From Gautieria morchelliformis (Eukaryota; Basidiomycota; Agaricomycetes; Gomphales; Gomphaceae): a DNA stretch of 64,000 nucleotides. The notes beneath the pieces are model-generated. The model worked only from the letters and a program-made list of their open reading frames with translations. It did no database searches and had not been told where the DNA came from. The stretch's first letter is position 1. Every line of letters begins with the position of its first letter. Position numbers and translations under genes: made by a program. Where the stretch lies: positions 62,001 to 126,000 of the forward strand of contig WHVA01000252.1 of the NCBI GenBank assembly GCA_015179125.1, in the 5' to 3' direction. This document shows, one piece after another, positions 23,988 through 34,919 of this stretch.

Positions 23988-25094
23988 ATGGCAGACCAAC
24001 TCCCAGACGCATACTGGGACTCCCTGGGTGACCATGGGCCATTTCTTCGAGGCCTCCTTTCCAGCCAAGCACAGCAGCTGCAGCAACTTCAACTGCAGAA
24101 TCAGGAACTGCACAGTCAGATTGTTAACGTTCACGACCACTTAGCCAATGCTGCCGCCAACGCTGCTGTTGCTGCTGCTCAAGCCCTTGCGCCCTCAGTA
24201 CCTCACAGTGTCCCTCCATCTACTCGCTCTATCAAAGCAGCGGAACCGGAGAAGTTCAATGGAGACCGTGCAGAGACTGAAGGGTTTATCAGGTCTATCA
24301 GATTGTCCATCGCTGTCCAGCCGGCATCCTTCCCAGATGAGCGCACAAAGATCCTATATGCTCTTTCCTTCATGACAGGAGGCTCTGCGGAGATATGGGC
24401 ACACAACGAGACACAGGCTGTCATTGATGGCACCTCCTCTATATCCACTCTGGAGGGGTTCATTAAACGTGTGGAGGAGGCCTTTGGTGACCCAGATCGT
24501 GCCAGAACGGCTCGCACTAAACTGCATGACCTTAGGATGGCGTCAGGAATGTCGGCAGATGAATACACGGCTCAATTTGAGATCCTGGCAGGCAGGACAG
24601 GCTTTAATGATGAGGCACTCGAGGATGCCTATGCTCGTGGCCTTCCAGCAGGTATCCTTGATAAGATCCACGCCCAGCCCTTTCTTCCATCCAACCTCAA
24701 AGCCTGGAAGGAAGCAGCCTGTCAGATTGACCGCAATCATCGCCGTCTGTTAGAGGTCAGGAAGGCACAGACACCTCATGTCCCTAATCGCCCTCCTCCT
24801 GCCCGTCCACTCCACACTCCTGCTACGGCTCCTGTTGTCACAGCACCACCCAGTAATGCGACACCTATGGACATTGACTCATCCCGCCGCCGCACCGAAA
24901 CACGGACCTGCTACAACTGTAAGAGACCTGGTCACATTTCACCAGACTGTCCTGAACCTCGCAAGCCACGAATCCGCGCAAACCTCACGGAGGCGGACAT
25001 TGCAGCAATTGTCTCTAAATCTGTGGCAGCGGCGATGGAGGAACCCAAACAGAAGGTGGAAGCCCCTGTCCAAGATGAAGGAAAGGGTTTTTAG
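23988..25094 (+). CDS. gag: Gag of chromovirus G3
   Basis: This is the structural protein of the retrotransposon, about 369 residues if started at the first ATG after the LTR (MADQLPDAYWDSLGDHGPF). It has an N-terminal coiled-coil-like QQLQQLQLQNQELHSQ stretch, a capsid-like retrotransposon gag domain in the middle (around FNGDRAETEGFIRSIRLSI and the following 130 residues) and a CCHC zinc knuckle CYNCKRPGHISPDC near the C terminus. The frame is open throughout, consistent with the very recent age of the element. Confidence 0.85.
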   Translation: MADQLPDAYWDSLGDHGPFLRGLLSSQAQQLQQLQLQNQELHSQIVNVHDHLANAAANAAVAAAQALAPSVPHSVPPSTRSIKAAEPEKFNGDRAETEGFIRSIRLSIAVQPASFPDERTKILYALSFMTGGSAEIWAHNETQAVIDGTSSISTLEGFIKRVEEAFGDPDRARTARTKLHDLRMASGMSADEYTAQFEILAGRTGFNDEALEDAYARGLPAGILDKIHAQPFLPSNLKAWKEAACQIDRNHRRLLEVRKAQTPHVPNRPPPARPLHTPATAPVVTAPPSNATPMDIDSSRRRTETRTCYNCKRPGHISPDCPEPRKPRIRANLTEADIAAIVSKSVAAAMEEPKQKVEAPVQDEGKGF

Positions 25095-25105
25095 GCCAGT
25101 CAGCG

Positions 25106-25741
25106 GTGAAAGACATGCCCCGCTCGACGAATCGGTTTTCAGTTCTCGAAACATGTACAATAGGGATCACAGGCGATATGATGCATCCTTCTCCTATCCC
25201 TGATCGAACTGAAACCAAACCAGCCATGCCAAAAACCCAACCCATCGCTCCAGTTGCTAATGCAAACCTTCCAGTCCCTCTATATGTCCGTACTGCTGAC
25301 CTCCGCCGATGCACCAAAGTACCTCTCAAGGTCCACTCCGTTGACACAGGGCATCCACTTGCAATTGACTCCCTCCTTGACAGTGGTGCTACAGGGATGT
25401 TCATCGATGTGGAGTTTGTAAGGGAACACAGACTTCGGACCCGTCCCCTACCCCGTGCCATCCCCGTCTACAATATTGATGGGACCCCAAATGAGGCTGG
25501 CTCAATCAAGGAAGAAGTTGACCTCATTTGCACCTTTGGGGATCATACGGAACGTGCCACATTCTCCGTCACGAGCCTTGGACGACTTGCCATCATTCTT
25601 GGTCACACATGGCTTGTTGAACACAACCCAGAAGTTGACTGGCGTACAGGAGATGTGAAGATGACACGCTGTCCCAAGTCATGTGGGGCAGACCTGTTGT
25701 CAGAGGGCCCACAGTCGAAACTGTTCCAGAAGAGAGTGTAG
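25106..25741 (+). CDS. Protease region of chromovirus G3
   Basis: This open frame of about 211 residues lies between gag and the polymerase frame. It carries the aspartic protease signature SLLDSGATGMFID (around 25372-25410) and a second conserved stretch ending IILGHTWLVEHNPEVDW, typical of Ty3/gypsy proteases. It cuts the element's own polyproteins. It partly overlaps the following polymerase frame. How the frames are expressed is not visible from sequence alone. Confidence 0.8.
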   Translation: MKDMPRSTNRFSVLETCTIGITGDMMHPSPIPDRTETKPAMPKTQPIAPVANANLPVPLYVRTADLRRCTKVPLKVHSVDTGHPLAIDSLLDSGATGMFIDVEFVREHRLRTRPLPRAIPVYNIDGTPNEAGSIKEEVDLICTFGDHTERATFSVTSLGRLAIILGHTWLVEHNPEVDWRTGDVKMTRCPKSCGADLLSEGPQSKLFQKRV

Positions 25742-28700
25742 ATCAAGAGGAGGTTCCCATACAGCACACCCGCTCCCTACTTGAGGAAGGAGACAGGACC
25801 TTTGTCATCTTTGTGAATGAGAGTCCTGAAATGATTGGCGCAGGCTGGACTGTCTCCCAACAGCTTGCTGAACGGGCCAGCAAGTCTGCACCAGTCAGAC
25901 CCTTCGAGGACCTTGTCCCCAAACCATACCAGGAGTTCAAGGATGTGTTTTCTAAGGAGTCATTTGACCAACTGCCTCCTCGAAAGCCCTGGGACCATGC
26001 AATTGAGCTCACTCCAGGTGCACAACCCTTCAGCACAAAGGTTTACCCAATGTCACCGGTTGAGCAAAGGGAACTGGATAACTTCCTTGAGGAGAACCTG
26101 AAGAGTCATCGTATCCGTCCTTCCAAGTCACCTATGGCATCTCCAGTCTTCTTTGTGAAGAAAAAGGACGGCAGTCTTAGATTTGTGCAAGACTACCGGA
26201 AGCTCAATGATATAACAATCAAGAATGCCTATCCTTTGCCCCTTGTTCCAGACATCATGAATAAGATTGCTGCTGGAAGGGCTAAATACTTCACAAAGCT
26301 TGACATTCGCTGGGGATATAATAATGTACGCATAAAAGAGGGAGATGAGTGGAAGGCAGCCTTTCGGACAAATAGGGGCCTGTATGAACCTCTAGTCATG
26401 TTCTTTGGACTCACGAACAGCCCAGCAACCTTCCAGACGATGATGAATGACATCTTCAAGAGTCTCATCGATGAAGGGGTTGTGGTGGTGTTCATGGACG
26501 ACATTCTCATCTTCACAGAGTCGCTTGAAGAACATCGTAGGATTGTACGACGTGTCCTTGAAATCCTCCGGGCCAACAACCTGTACCTCAAACCTGAAAA
26601 ATGCCTATTTGAGCAACTAGAGGTGGAGTATCTCGGCCTCATCCTCTCTCAAGGACAGGTTGCCATGGACCCAGTCAAGGTTGCAGGGGTGCGGGACTGG
26701 CCAATACCACGTAACGTCACTGAAGTCAAATCATTCCTTGGTTTCATCAACTTCTACCGTAGATTTGTGGAAGACTTCTCACACATTGCAAAGCCCCTCA
26801 ACCAGTTGACAAAACAGGATGCCCAATGGTCTTGGGATCCAAATGGCCCAGAGCAAGCGTCCTTTGACAAGCTCAAACTCCTCATCACCTCAACACCGAT
26901 CCTTGTCCTCCCTGATCAAGACAAACATTTCCGTCTTGAAACAGATGCCTCAGCCTATGCCACAGGAGCAGTACTGTCCCAGCTATGTGATGATGGCAAA
27001 TGGCGGCCTGTGGGGTTTGTCTCCAAAAGCCTCAATGATGCTGAACGCAACTATGCCATCCATGACAAGGAGCTTCTTTCTGTGATTCGGGGATTAGAGG
27101 AATGGCGCCACATCTTAGAGGGAACAAAGCACAAGATTGAGATTCTCAATGACCATCAGAATCTCACCTACTTCCGCACTGCACAAAACCTGAACCGTCG
27201 TCAAGCACGCTGGTCACTCTACCTCTCTCGCTTTGATTTTGAGCTGATCCATCGTCCTGGTCGTCATTCAGCCAAGCCTGATGCACTCTCACGACGCGTG
27301 GATCATAAGCGGGGGGAGGAAGACAACCAAAATCAAGTCTTACTTACCCCTGACTTGTTCCACATCAAGGCGAATCCTCCAGAGGCTGGCGCGCAGTTAG
27401 TCCCAGGTGAAGGTGATGCTTTCCTCAATCGAGTAAGGAACTGTGTAGACCGGGATGAAAAGGTTGTCAAGGCTCTCAAAGAACTGGGCTCCTCTGGAAA
27501 TTTGCGAGGAGAAGAGTGGTCTGAACAGGATGGGCTTGTCCTCTATCACAACAAAGTGTACGTGCCGCTTGATGCAAAACTACGACATGACATAGTGAAA
27601 GCGCACCATGACATACCTCTCACCGGTCACCCTGGTCATTGGAGAACCACTGAACTAGTTGCTCGGAGTTACTGGTGGCCTGGGATGGGACGTTACATTG
27701 CAAAATACGTGAAGGCCTGTGACCTGTGCAACCGGACAAAAACCTTCCCTGCTTCTCCCATTGGCAAGCTTCTACCAAACCGTATCCCAGACCGTAGATG
27801 GCAGGTTATGTCTGTTGACTTGATCGTAGAACTGCCTACCAGTCATGGCTATGATGCTCTCCTTGTTGTCGTCGATCGCCTCTCAAAGCGTGCACATGTC
27901 ATTCCCACCACTTCAGATGTAACTTCAGTGGGAGTTGCCCGACTCTTCCGTGATCATGTTTGGAAACTTCATGGGCTCCCTGAAGAAATCATCAGTGATC
28001 GAGGCACACAGTTCATCTCCCAGTTCATGCGTGAACTGAACAAACTTCTTGGTGTCAAAGTCGCTGCCTCTACTGCTTATCACCCCCAAACTGATGGACA
28101 GACTGAAAGGGTTAATCAGGAGATTGAGCAATACCTTCGACTATTCGTCAACCAGCGTCAGGATGATTGGTTTGAATGGATATCCTTGGCCGAGTTTGCC
28201 TATAACAACCGAATCCATGCCTCAACCCAGACTACACCCTTCATGTTGGACAGTGGCCAACATCCAAGGCTGGGACTGGAACCAGTTCGGGAAACTCGAC
28301 TCGAGGCCCTGGATGAGTTCACAACACGGATGGAAGCGGCCACAAGAGAAGCTCGTTTGGCCCTGTCCAAGGCAGCAGAGGACATGGCACGCTTCTATGA
28401 CGTGCACCATAAAGCAGCCCCAGTTTATAAGCTTGGTGACAAGGTCTGGCTCAATGCACAAAACATCACAACCACTCGCCCAATGAAGAAGCTAGACCAC
28501 AAGTGGCTAGGCCCCTACACTGTTAATAAGGTGGTCTCACGAAATGCCTATGGTCTAAATCTTCCTACATCCTTTGGTCGCACACATCCAGTGTTCTCTG
28601 TCGTCCTGCTTCGGCCATATGAAGATGACCCAATCCTTGAACGTCATGCCCCTCCACCACCCCCCCCTGTCATACGGGATGGAGCCGAAGAATATGAAGT

Positions 28701-29004
28701 TGAAAGGATTCTAGACAGCAGGATGTTCCGTGGAAGGTTGGAGTATCTCGTGCGCTGGAAGGGCTATGGAGCTGCTGACGATCTCTGGCTACCAGCGAAA
28801 GATGTCTCTGGGGCAAAGCGACTCGTTAAAGAATTTCACCGGCAGAACCCAGAGGCACCTCAACGTATCTCAGCAGCCACATATATGTCCCTCCCCTTCC
28901 AGAGATTTCAGAACTTCACAGAACCTTCCAGGCAAACTCTCTTCGACTGGACAGCAGGCAGGGCTTCTACTTATGATGTCAAGGGTCCAGAACCCCAAAG
29001 ATAA
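25681..29004 (+). CDS. pol: Reverse transcriptase, RNase H, integrase and chromodomain of G3
   Basis: This open frame of about 1107 residues has domains in Ty3/gypsy order. Reverse transcriptase has FVQDYRKLND and FMDDIL. RNase H follows around LETDASAYATGAVLSQ. The integrase zinc-binding region has HHDIPLTGHPGHWRT...CDLCNRTK. The integrase core has DLIVELPTSHGYDALLVVVD and ISDRGTQFISQF with an AYHPQTDGQTERVNQ motif. A C-terminal chromodomain (VERILDSR, then YLVRWKGYG) follows. The chromodomain makes it a chromovirus, a group that targets integration through histone marks. The frame is uninterrupted and the known catalytic motifs are in place. This fits its near-identical LTRs. Confidence 0.93.
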   Translation: MWGRPVVRGPTVETVPEESVDQEEVPIQHTRSLLEEGDRTFVIFVNESPEMIGAGWTVSQQLAERASKSAPVRPFEDLVPKPYQEFKDVFSKESFDQLPPRKPWDHAIELTPGAQPFSTKVYPMSPVEQRELDNFLEENLKSHRIRPSKSPMASPVFFVKKKDGSLRFVQDYRKLNDITIKNAYPLPLVPDIMNKIAAGRAKYFTKLDIRWGYNNVRIKEGDEWKAAFRTNRGLYEPLVMFFGLTNSPATFQTMMNDIFKSLIDEGVVVVFMDDILIFTESLEEHRRIVRRVLEILRANNLYLKPEKCLFEQLEVEYLGLILSQGQVAMDPVKVAGVRDWPIPRNVTEVKSFLGFINFYRRFVEDFSHIAKPLNQLTKQDAQWSWDPNGPEQASFDKLKLLITSTPILVLPDQDKHFRLETDASAYATGAVLSQLCDDGKWRPVGFVSKSLNDAERNYAIHDKELLSVIRGLEEWRHILEGTKHKIEILNDHQNLTYFRTAQNLNRRQARWSLYLSRFDFELIHRPGRHSAKPDALSRRVDHKRGEEDNQNQVLLTPDLFHIKANPPEAGAQLVPGEGDAFLNRVRNCVDRDEKVVKALKELGSSGNLRGEEWSEQDGLVLYHNKVYVPLDAKLRHDIVKAHHDIPLTGHPGHWRTTELVARSYWWPGMGRYIAKYVKACDLCNRTKTFPASPIGKLLPNRIPDRRWQVMSVDLIVELPTSHGYDALLVVVDRLSKRAHVIPTTSDVTSVGVARLFRDHVWKLHGLPEEIISDRGTQFISQFMRELNKLLGVKVAASTAYHPQTDGQTERVNQEIEQYLRLFVNQRQDDWFEWISLAEFAYNNRIHASTQTTPFMLDSGQHPRLGLEPVRETRLEALDEFTTRMEAATREARLALSKAAEDMARFYDVHHKAAPVYKLGDKVWLNAQNITTTRPMKKLDHKWLGPYTVNKVVSRNAYGLNLPTSFGRTHPVFSVVLLRPYEDDPILERHAPPPPPPVIRDGAEEYEVERILDSRMFRGRLEYLVRWKGYGAADDLWLPAKDVSGAKRLVKEFHRQNPEAPQRISAATYMSLPFQRFQNFTEPSRQTLFDWTAGRASTYDVKGPEPQR

Positions 29005-29110
29005 GCGATATCGGCCTCCGCCTAACCAATTCATTCCGATAAGCTATATATCCCCTCTCCACCTGTGACCGCTCACTTCCACTGCATCGACCCCACCACA
29101 TCCATCAACC

Positions 29111-29665
29111 ATGTCCTCGCCCGCCATTGAGCTTGTTGCCCTCCCCAGCTTCACCCAAAACCTCTCTGACCTGCCAAACATGTCACGTGTCGATCCCACC
29201 CTCCTGCACTTCTCCGGCTTCTCGTCATCCAGAGCAGCCAGTGAAGCCAAGCTACAAAGGATGCTTGACTGCCGTGATCTCGACGTCGCATGGTCTTCAA
29301 AGTGGTCCGTCAGCTCTGAGGACCTCACACCAGCGGAGAGTCAGGCGCCCACTCGCCCTGCACTCGCATTCCTCAGACCCCGACACAGACGAGAGAACAC
29401 GTACTACGTCGGCGACCCTGTCTTCCTCAACGATGGAACCCCCCCTTGTGGAACTCCCTACACTTTCGAAGGCTGGGTGGGGCGGCGTTTCCGTAACATG
29501 GCAGGAGAGCGAATACGTCGAGCAAGGTTTCGAGGGCCGCACTTGCCCATGGACCCCAATCCCCCTGAGCTCATCATTGACCTGCGTTACCAGGAAGGGA
29601 AGGGCCAGGAGAGATGGTGGTCCCGCCTGTGGCATACTTGGAAACGATGTCTCGGTGGATGTTGA
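29111..29665 (+). CDS. Extra open frame between polymerase and 3' LTR of G3
   Basis: This is a 184-residue frame starting MSSPAIELVALPSFTQN in a favourable context (CAACCATGTCC). Codons are strongly C/G-ending, like those of host-style coding sequence, and the frame stays open to 51 bases before the 3' LTR. The product has a Ser-rich N-terminal half, a basic centre (RPRHRRE; RRFRNMAGERIRRARFRG) and a Trp-rich tail. I see no membrane segment or signal peptide, so nothing suggests an envelope protein. A second frame over the same span is also open, which weakens the case. Function unknown; absent from most gypsy elements I know. Confidence 0.5.
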   Translation: MSSPAIELVALPSFTQNLSDLPNMSRVDPTLLHFSGFSSSRAASEAKLQRMLDCRDLDVAWSSKWSVSSEDLTPAESQAPTRPALAFLRPRHRRENTYYVGDPVFLNDGTPPCGTPYTFEGWVGRRFRNMAGERIRRARFRGPHLPMDPNPPELIIDLRYQEGKGQERWWSRLWHTWKRCLGGC

Positions 29666-29718
29666 GGGCTAGGTGGCAGCTGTGCTTGTCGGGACGACAA
29701 GCATTGAGAGGGGGGTGA

Positions 29719-30103
29719 TGTCAGGGTTCACGCATTTCCTTCCACAAGTTTCTATTTCCTTCCATGAGTTTCCGTTACCTTCCGTCAGTTTCCATAACCT
29801 TCCGTCACATTCTGTCACATGTCACATTCCGTCACATTCCGTCACCTTCCGTAACCTTCTACAAGTTTCCGTCTCCCCTATTATGTAAGCCTTGCCAGCG
29901 CTATAAGACTGTAGCCCGTGTGGTGGCGTTTCCTCAGCTTGATCTCTGAGGATACCCACTACACAGGCAAGTCCCCATGTATCTATCGTTGGTAGAGTTA
30001 TAAACTGAGGATACCCACTACACAGTTGGTCATTGTCCTAGTATCGGCTCTTATCTCCTTGAGTATCTTTGGTTGTGGCTTCATCATTAGTGTTGCCCTC
30101 ACA
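29719..30103 (+). repeat. 3' LTR of chromovirus G3
   Basis: A 385-base copy of the repeat at 23543, preceded by a purine-rich tract (GAGAGGGGGGTGA at about 29706-29718), the usual plus-strand primer site. It differs from the 5' LTR at one position by eye. The flanking CTGAC repeats the target bases at 23538-23542. Confidence 0.93.
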
Positions 30104-33100
30104 CTGACTAGGTCAGTGATTCGTTCCATCCATTCCTCGCAGAGGCAAGGAAGGTCATCATCCCTGAGGATGATGGTGGTGGTTGGCTTAGAAGCCATTA
30201 GTTGCTGTGTGTGTCTATTAGGTCCCGCGGCGCGCGGAACCGCTTTCCTCTTCCCCATCGCTTTCACCGTTAGGTGAGAGCGCCTCTGCCTATGGTTGTA
30301 GGGTGAATTCGAGGACAAGTCGTCCCGCGACTTGTCCTCCTGGCTTCAATGAGCCAGGTTAGGCTTCGGTGCCCAGGTGATCCTGCTCACCCGTGGCCAC
30401 TTGTCTTCGTTCGTTGATCCGTCGTCGTCAAATGAGACCTTGCCCATGGGGATCACTTCGTTCCCCTTGCGGATCGTCCCTGGGCTCGAGAAGTCCAGGG
30501 TTATGCCGAATCTCCTTAGGAACGGTGTCCCTAAGATAGCGTCGTAATATTCATCGTATGTCTCACGACCAAATTTGATGGTCGTGTTCGTTCCATAATT
30601 GATCGTGGAACGGCGGCCTATGCAGGCTAGCTGCAGCGCGATTGGCTGCTCCAGGGAGAATGTCTTCATCCCTGTAGCTCGCGTGAATTCAGGGGATAGC
30701 AATACCCCTTCGCTGCCGCTATCTAGCAGGCAGTGGGCTTTTACACCGTTTATTTCCCAGTACCCCGACAGGGTACGGTTCTCACTGCGTGGGCACATTG
30801 GCCGCGTCCTGTGTTTGCTTCGGTGGTGATACACCGGCTCGGCCGCCTTGTCTGGCGTGACCGATGTGTGTGCCGCCATGACTTTCATGGCGGTTTCGTC
30901 CTCCGGCGCGAATCTGATCGCGCTGGACCTGTAGGTGGTGTCTTCCACCTCCTCGTCCCATTTGTAGTACTGGGACGGTTCGGGATCCCACTCTTCAGCG
31001 GGCGCGTCTCCGTTGTCCGGAGTGTCGTTGGGTTGGGGATCACCCTCCCCCTCTTCATCAATTTGATGGAGATAATTCTGACCGAGATCCGTCTCCTGTC
31101 CTGATACCGGACTTAAGCCGGGGGCATTCTGCCCTCTTGTGGCCAGGTTGGCTGCATTCGAAACATGTGGTGCTGCTTTGGCCACCGCTGGGCCGATCGT
31201 TAGGTCGGCCCGACGCCTTCGCCGGTGGGGCAGCCCGTGGGGACGACCCTGACGCTTGAGGCTGTTTAGCTTCAGGCAGGCGTCCAGCTTGTGCTGGGTG
31301 TGGGGGCGGCAGCCGTTGTCCTGTTCCGCTTCTTGAGAACAGGCTGGGCCTGGTCAGGCCCGTTTGTGTCAACGGCTTGCTTCCTGTGAGCCGGGCTGCG
31401 CTTTCTGCGCGGCGCATCCCCATGTTGTATCGGGATGCCTCCTCAATCATCCAGGCCATCTCGAAGAGTTGCTCTATTGAGCTGCTCTCGGCATTGTAGC
31501 CCTTTTTGAGGACTTCGTTGCGCAGTGTTTCGCGCAGCGCCGATATGAACCATCTCCGGAACATGTAATCGTCTGGCGGCTGTATCATACGTGCCGCATA
31601 TTTTGTGAGCTCGTTCAGCATCTCCTGAACGGTTTTCATGCCTTGCATGACCCCATCGAATTTATTCGATGCGTGATGGTACGTTAGTGTGTGCAGGAAC
31701 CTTTTTTGAAGGCCTTGCATCACAGTTTCCAGCATCCAGTTGCAGACCTGGCGATCGAAGTGTTCTACGTTTCGAAGGAACCACTCCTGGGCTTCGCCAG
31801 TGAGGTGAGTGCCCACGTACCCGACCTGCATGTCTATGCTGGTTGGCCCTAGGAGGCAATTCATTTTCAGCCATCGTAGGATGGCTGCCACGAAGATCTC
31901 AAACTCTTCGAGGTCAGATCCCCCGGCATATGGCTCGGGGTGAGCCAATTTCATGCCGGCTTTCACTAGCACAGACTTCTCCGGGTCTGTGTCTGCGGCG
32001 TCTGCTAACGCCACGCAGATCATCCATGTGATCCCATTGTACGGCTCCATTGGTACGACGTCAGCCTGGTCAGGGATTCCCTGGCCTTCCGTTGGTGCCA
32101 TGGATCGCTCGCGCGGCTGTGACGCCGTGCGGGGCAGGCTGTTGTATGCCCTGATGGGCCCTGGGCCCGGATCGGGCTCGGGATCGGGAGCATTTTGTGC
32201 TCTCAGTTCCTGGGGCGTTTTGTGCCTGGTATCCCCAGTCAGTCCCGTGTTGCGGATCCACAGCCTGCTGTTGTAGGCTGCGTGTGCCTGCCGTGCGTCC
32301 TGCACGGCTCGCGTGAGCTGCTCGTTGGGTAGCTGAGCGGTGTGGCTGTGGGCCACTGTTTCTTCAGTGTTCTTTGCTAGTAGCTCGAGTGCCCACGTAT
32401 GGCGGCGCGCGGCTGCGGCTTCTTTACGCTGCCAGTGTGCAACTTCGAGCTCTAAGTTCTCGGTCGTCGTTTCAGAGTCAGGCTCTGATGCGACCTGTTC
32501 CCTGACAATCTGTTGGATCGTCTTACGGCTGTCCGTTGGGGCAGCCCGTTGCTCTTGAGGTTCATTCCTGAACTGTACGTCCTGTTCGACCAGGACAGCT
32601 GGCGGTGGCATTCACTGCTTGTCCTGCTCCTTTCGGCGCGGGTCTTCCGCGTCATGACCGCGTTCATTGGCTGCGGACAGTTGCGAGCTCGGACGTGTTG
32701 TGTCGCATTCCCCGAGTGGGCGGAGGGCTTTCTGGACGTCCTCCAGCATGGCTGCGTCTTGCAGCCTGATCTCCTCCACCTGGTGGAGTTCTTTGCCGAT
32801 TGCCATTAGGGCGGCGGCGGCGTTGTCAAGCTGCGATGCCAGCTGATCATGCTTGTGGCACGTCAGCGTGCTTCGGTGCAGCGCAGCCTGCACCTGTTTG
32901 TTCAGGGCCTCTGCCGTCTCGTGGTCGATGGCGTGAGCCCTCGAGCTCTTGCGACTGGAGCTCAAGTATTCCGAGCCCTGACCATCGTCTGGGGCTCATC
33001 TTTTTTCCCGTCGTCGCTCTACTTCGTGAGCGTCGGTTCGAGTCGTGGCTTTGTGCCCGCCTCGACGTTGATGCTCTGCCGTTTTCTCTGCCCTTTCCCT

Positions 33101-33719
33101 TGTCTCTGGGTAGAGGGGAATGGGGGGGGCGGCGCTGGCTCGTTGCCCGGCGTCGTCTCTTCCTCGGCCACGCTCGACGAGACGTGGTCGGTGTTTTCCT
33201 TCTCCTCCACTGGTGGGACGAGGGCGGTGAGATCTACGACATCTCCGTCTTCTATCGTCCTGGACTCTTGGTCCAAGGTAGCGTCAGCCGTCGTGTCGCT
33301 GGGCTGCGCCTGGGGCGTGGACCGCGAGCTCATTGCTCATGTCCGTCTTCGACTGCGTGGAATCATCACACTCGCAGCTGACAGTAGGAGGTCTACTGGA
33401 GGGTCTCAACGATGTTTAGTCATCGACGCAGCGATCTTTTTCAAGATTGCTTCGAATCCACAATCGGTTGGTCACGTGGCGATCAACCACAGGATAGTTC
33501 AAAAAGGTGTAAAGATTGACGATCTTAAGCCTTGGTCACAAGGGCACACAGAACTTGACCAATGTGTGGTATTCTGATGCTACGTAGTGACAGTATAGGA
33601 GTAAGATGCGATGGGAACCGCTAGCCGGTTCCCACGCATAAACTACACAGTGGCTCCCTAAGGGGCCCACTGGGGTTATGTAATAACTATTGTACATGTA
33701 GATACATAGGTTATTTACA

Positions 33720-34919
33720 GCATTGGCTGTTAGGAATAGAAATAAAACGCAACAGAGAAAAACGCACCATCCACGTTTCTCAACGATCCTACATCGAGTC
33801 CATCCTTCACCGCTACAACTTCGAAGACCTCAAGCCCACGTCTATGCCAATGCAACACAGTCTATTACTGTGGGCATCCTTGACGCCGAAAACCACAGCC
33901 GAGTGGGCCCAGATGCACGACATGCCATACAGAGAGGCTGTCTGATCGCTCATGTATGCTGCGCTCGGTACACGCCCCAACATAGCCTTTGCGTCCAGTG
34001 CCTATCACGATATTCAACGAAGTTCGGCCCTACACATTGGAACGCAGTTACAAGGGTGTTCCAGTACCTAAAGGGTACTACTCACCTTTGGCTGTCATTT
34101 GGGCACATAGATGGAGGTTTAACCGGCTACACAGACGCGGATGGTAGCATGGCCGCAGACTGACACGCGATCTCCGGTTATGCATACATCATCCACGGTG
34201 GTGCCGTGTCCTGGAGTGCCAAAAGACAGAACATCATTTCTCTATCTACAACAGAGAGTGAAAGCACTGTGGCTTCGCTCCCTTATCAAACAACTCTTCG
34301 AACTCAAATTATCTCCCACCACACTGTTTTCCGACAATCAATCAGCGATTGCGCTCACAAAGGACCATCAGTATCACGCATGAACCAACATATTGACATA
34401 CGTTTTCACTTCATCTGCTGGATCATCGAACAAGGAGCTGTTCACCTCGTATATTGTCCCACCGAAGACATGGTGGCTGATGCGCTTACCAAGGCCCTAC
34501 CATCTACAAAGGTCAAGCATTTTGTGGTAGAGCTCGGGCTGACGGCGGTTTGAGGGGGAGTGTAGGAGTGAACGCGTAAGCACAATAGCAAACTGCGTCA
34601 CCCTGTGTCACCCCATTGTGACAAAGCATGCACAGCTTCATTTTTCTATATTTTCCTTTGTCCTGATGTCCCTATTGTAGTTTAATTCTCATTGTTCTCA
34701 AAGAACTATAAGTAGCTAGTATCTTCTGTGCTCTGCCTTCTGTGCTCTGCCTCAGTACTTTGCATCGAATCATCTACTGAGGTAAGAAACTCGTTATTAG
34801 TCTCGCATCTATTTTAGCTCACCTATACGCTTGTAGTGTTATCATATAGGTAATAATATTATAGTACTTTGCATCGAAGCATCTACTGAGTGTTATCGTA
34901 TAGTTCATATATTCTTACA
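33720..34919 (+). mobile_element. 3' end of a second Ty1/copia element, broken
   Basis: Plus-strand remnant starting abruptly at the outer edge of gypsy element G2. It holds the C-terminal part of reverse transcriptase (SYIESILHRYNFEDLKP near 33789) and RNase H (YTDADGSMA near 34128 and a KHF(V)VELGLTAV-like end near 34550). A purine tract and one LTR, 34561-34919 (TGTAGGAG...TTCTTACA), follow. The LTR ends match those at 786-1138, so it is the same family as the first copia element. The 5' part is missing, presumably separated by the G2 insertion. A fossil with a few breaks in what remains. Confidence 0.85.
34561..34919 (+). repeat. LTR of the second copia remnant
   Basis: This 359-base LTR begins TGTAGGAGTGAACGCG and ends ATATTCTTACA. 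It contains paired CTCAGTACTTTGCATCG and CTACTGAG motifs that occur twice within the LTR and could fold. It is related to the LTR at 786-1138 in inverted orientation. Confidence 0.85.

Larger units (their letters stand above)
23543..30103 (+). mobile_element. Ty3/gypsy chromovirus G3, young, looks whole
   Basis: This element is 6561 bases with two 385-base LTRs (23543-23927 and 29719-30103), flanked by the perfect 5-base duplication CTGAC (23538-23542 and 30104-30108). The two LTRs differ at a single position by my reading (a G/A difference at a CpG near the right end), so the insertion is very recent. Gag, protease and polymerase frames are long and open, the polymerase ends in a chromodomain, and an extra frame lies before the 3' LTR. 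It sits in element G2, which it post-dates. By eye it looks whole. Confidence 0.95.
21641..33719 (-). mobile_element. Ty3/gypsy element G2, broken, interrupted by element G3
   Basis: This is a minus-strand relative of G1. From its 5' end at 33719 (TGTAAATAACC in minus-strand reading) the parts are: LTR/leader to about 33380; gag about 31060-33370, with a zinc knuckle near 31135-31180; protease about 30346-30800 with LLDSGSEG; reverse transcriptase split around the G3 insertion (30109-30318 and about 22870-23537); RNase H with DGSKAGIGAVYSQ about 22500-22560; and the integrase N-terminal region down to about 21650. Integrase core, tail and 3' LTR are absent. It differs from G1 by several per cent in protein, so neither is recent. 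Several breaks (about six or more). Confidence 0.85.

Noticed and set aside
24939-25461. Minus-strand frames across the gag and protease parts of G3
   Set aside because: Opposite-strand shadows of an intact coding region.
29127-29672. Second open frame of 181 codons in the 3' part of element G3
   Set aside because: Overlaps the 29111-29665 frame, which has the better start context and codon preference; kept only as a caution.
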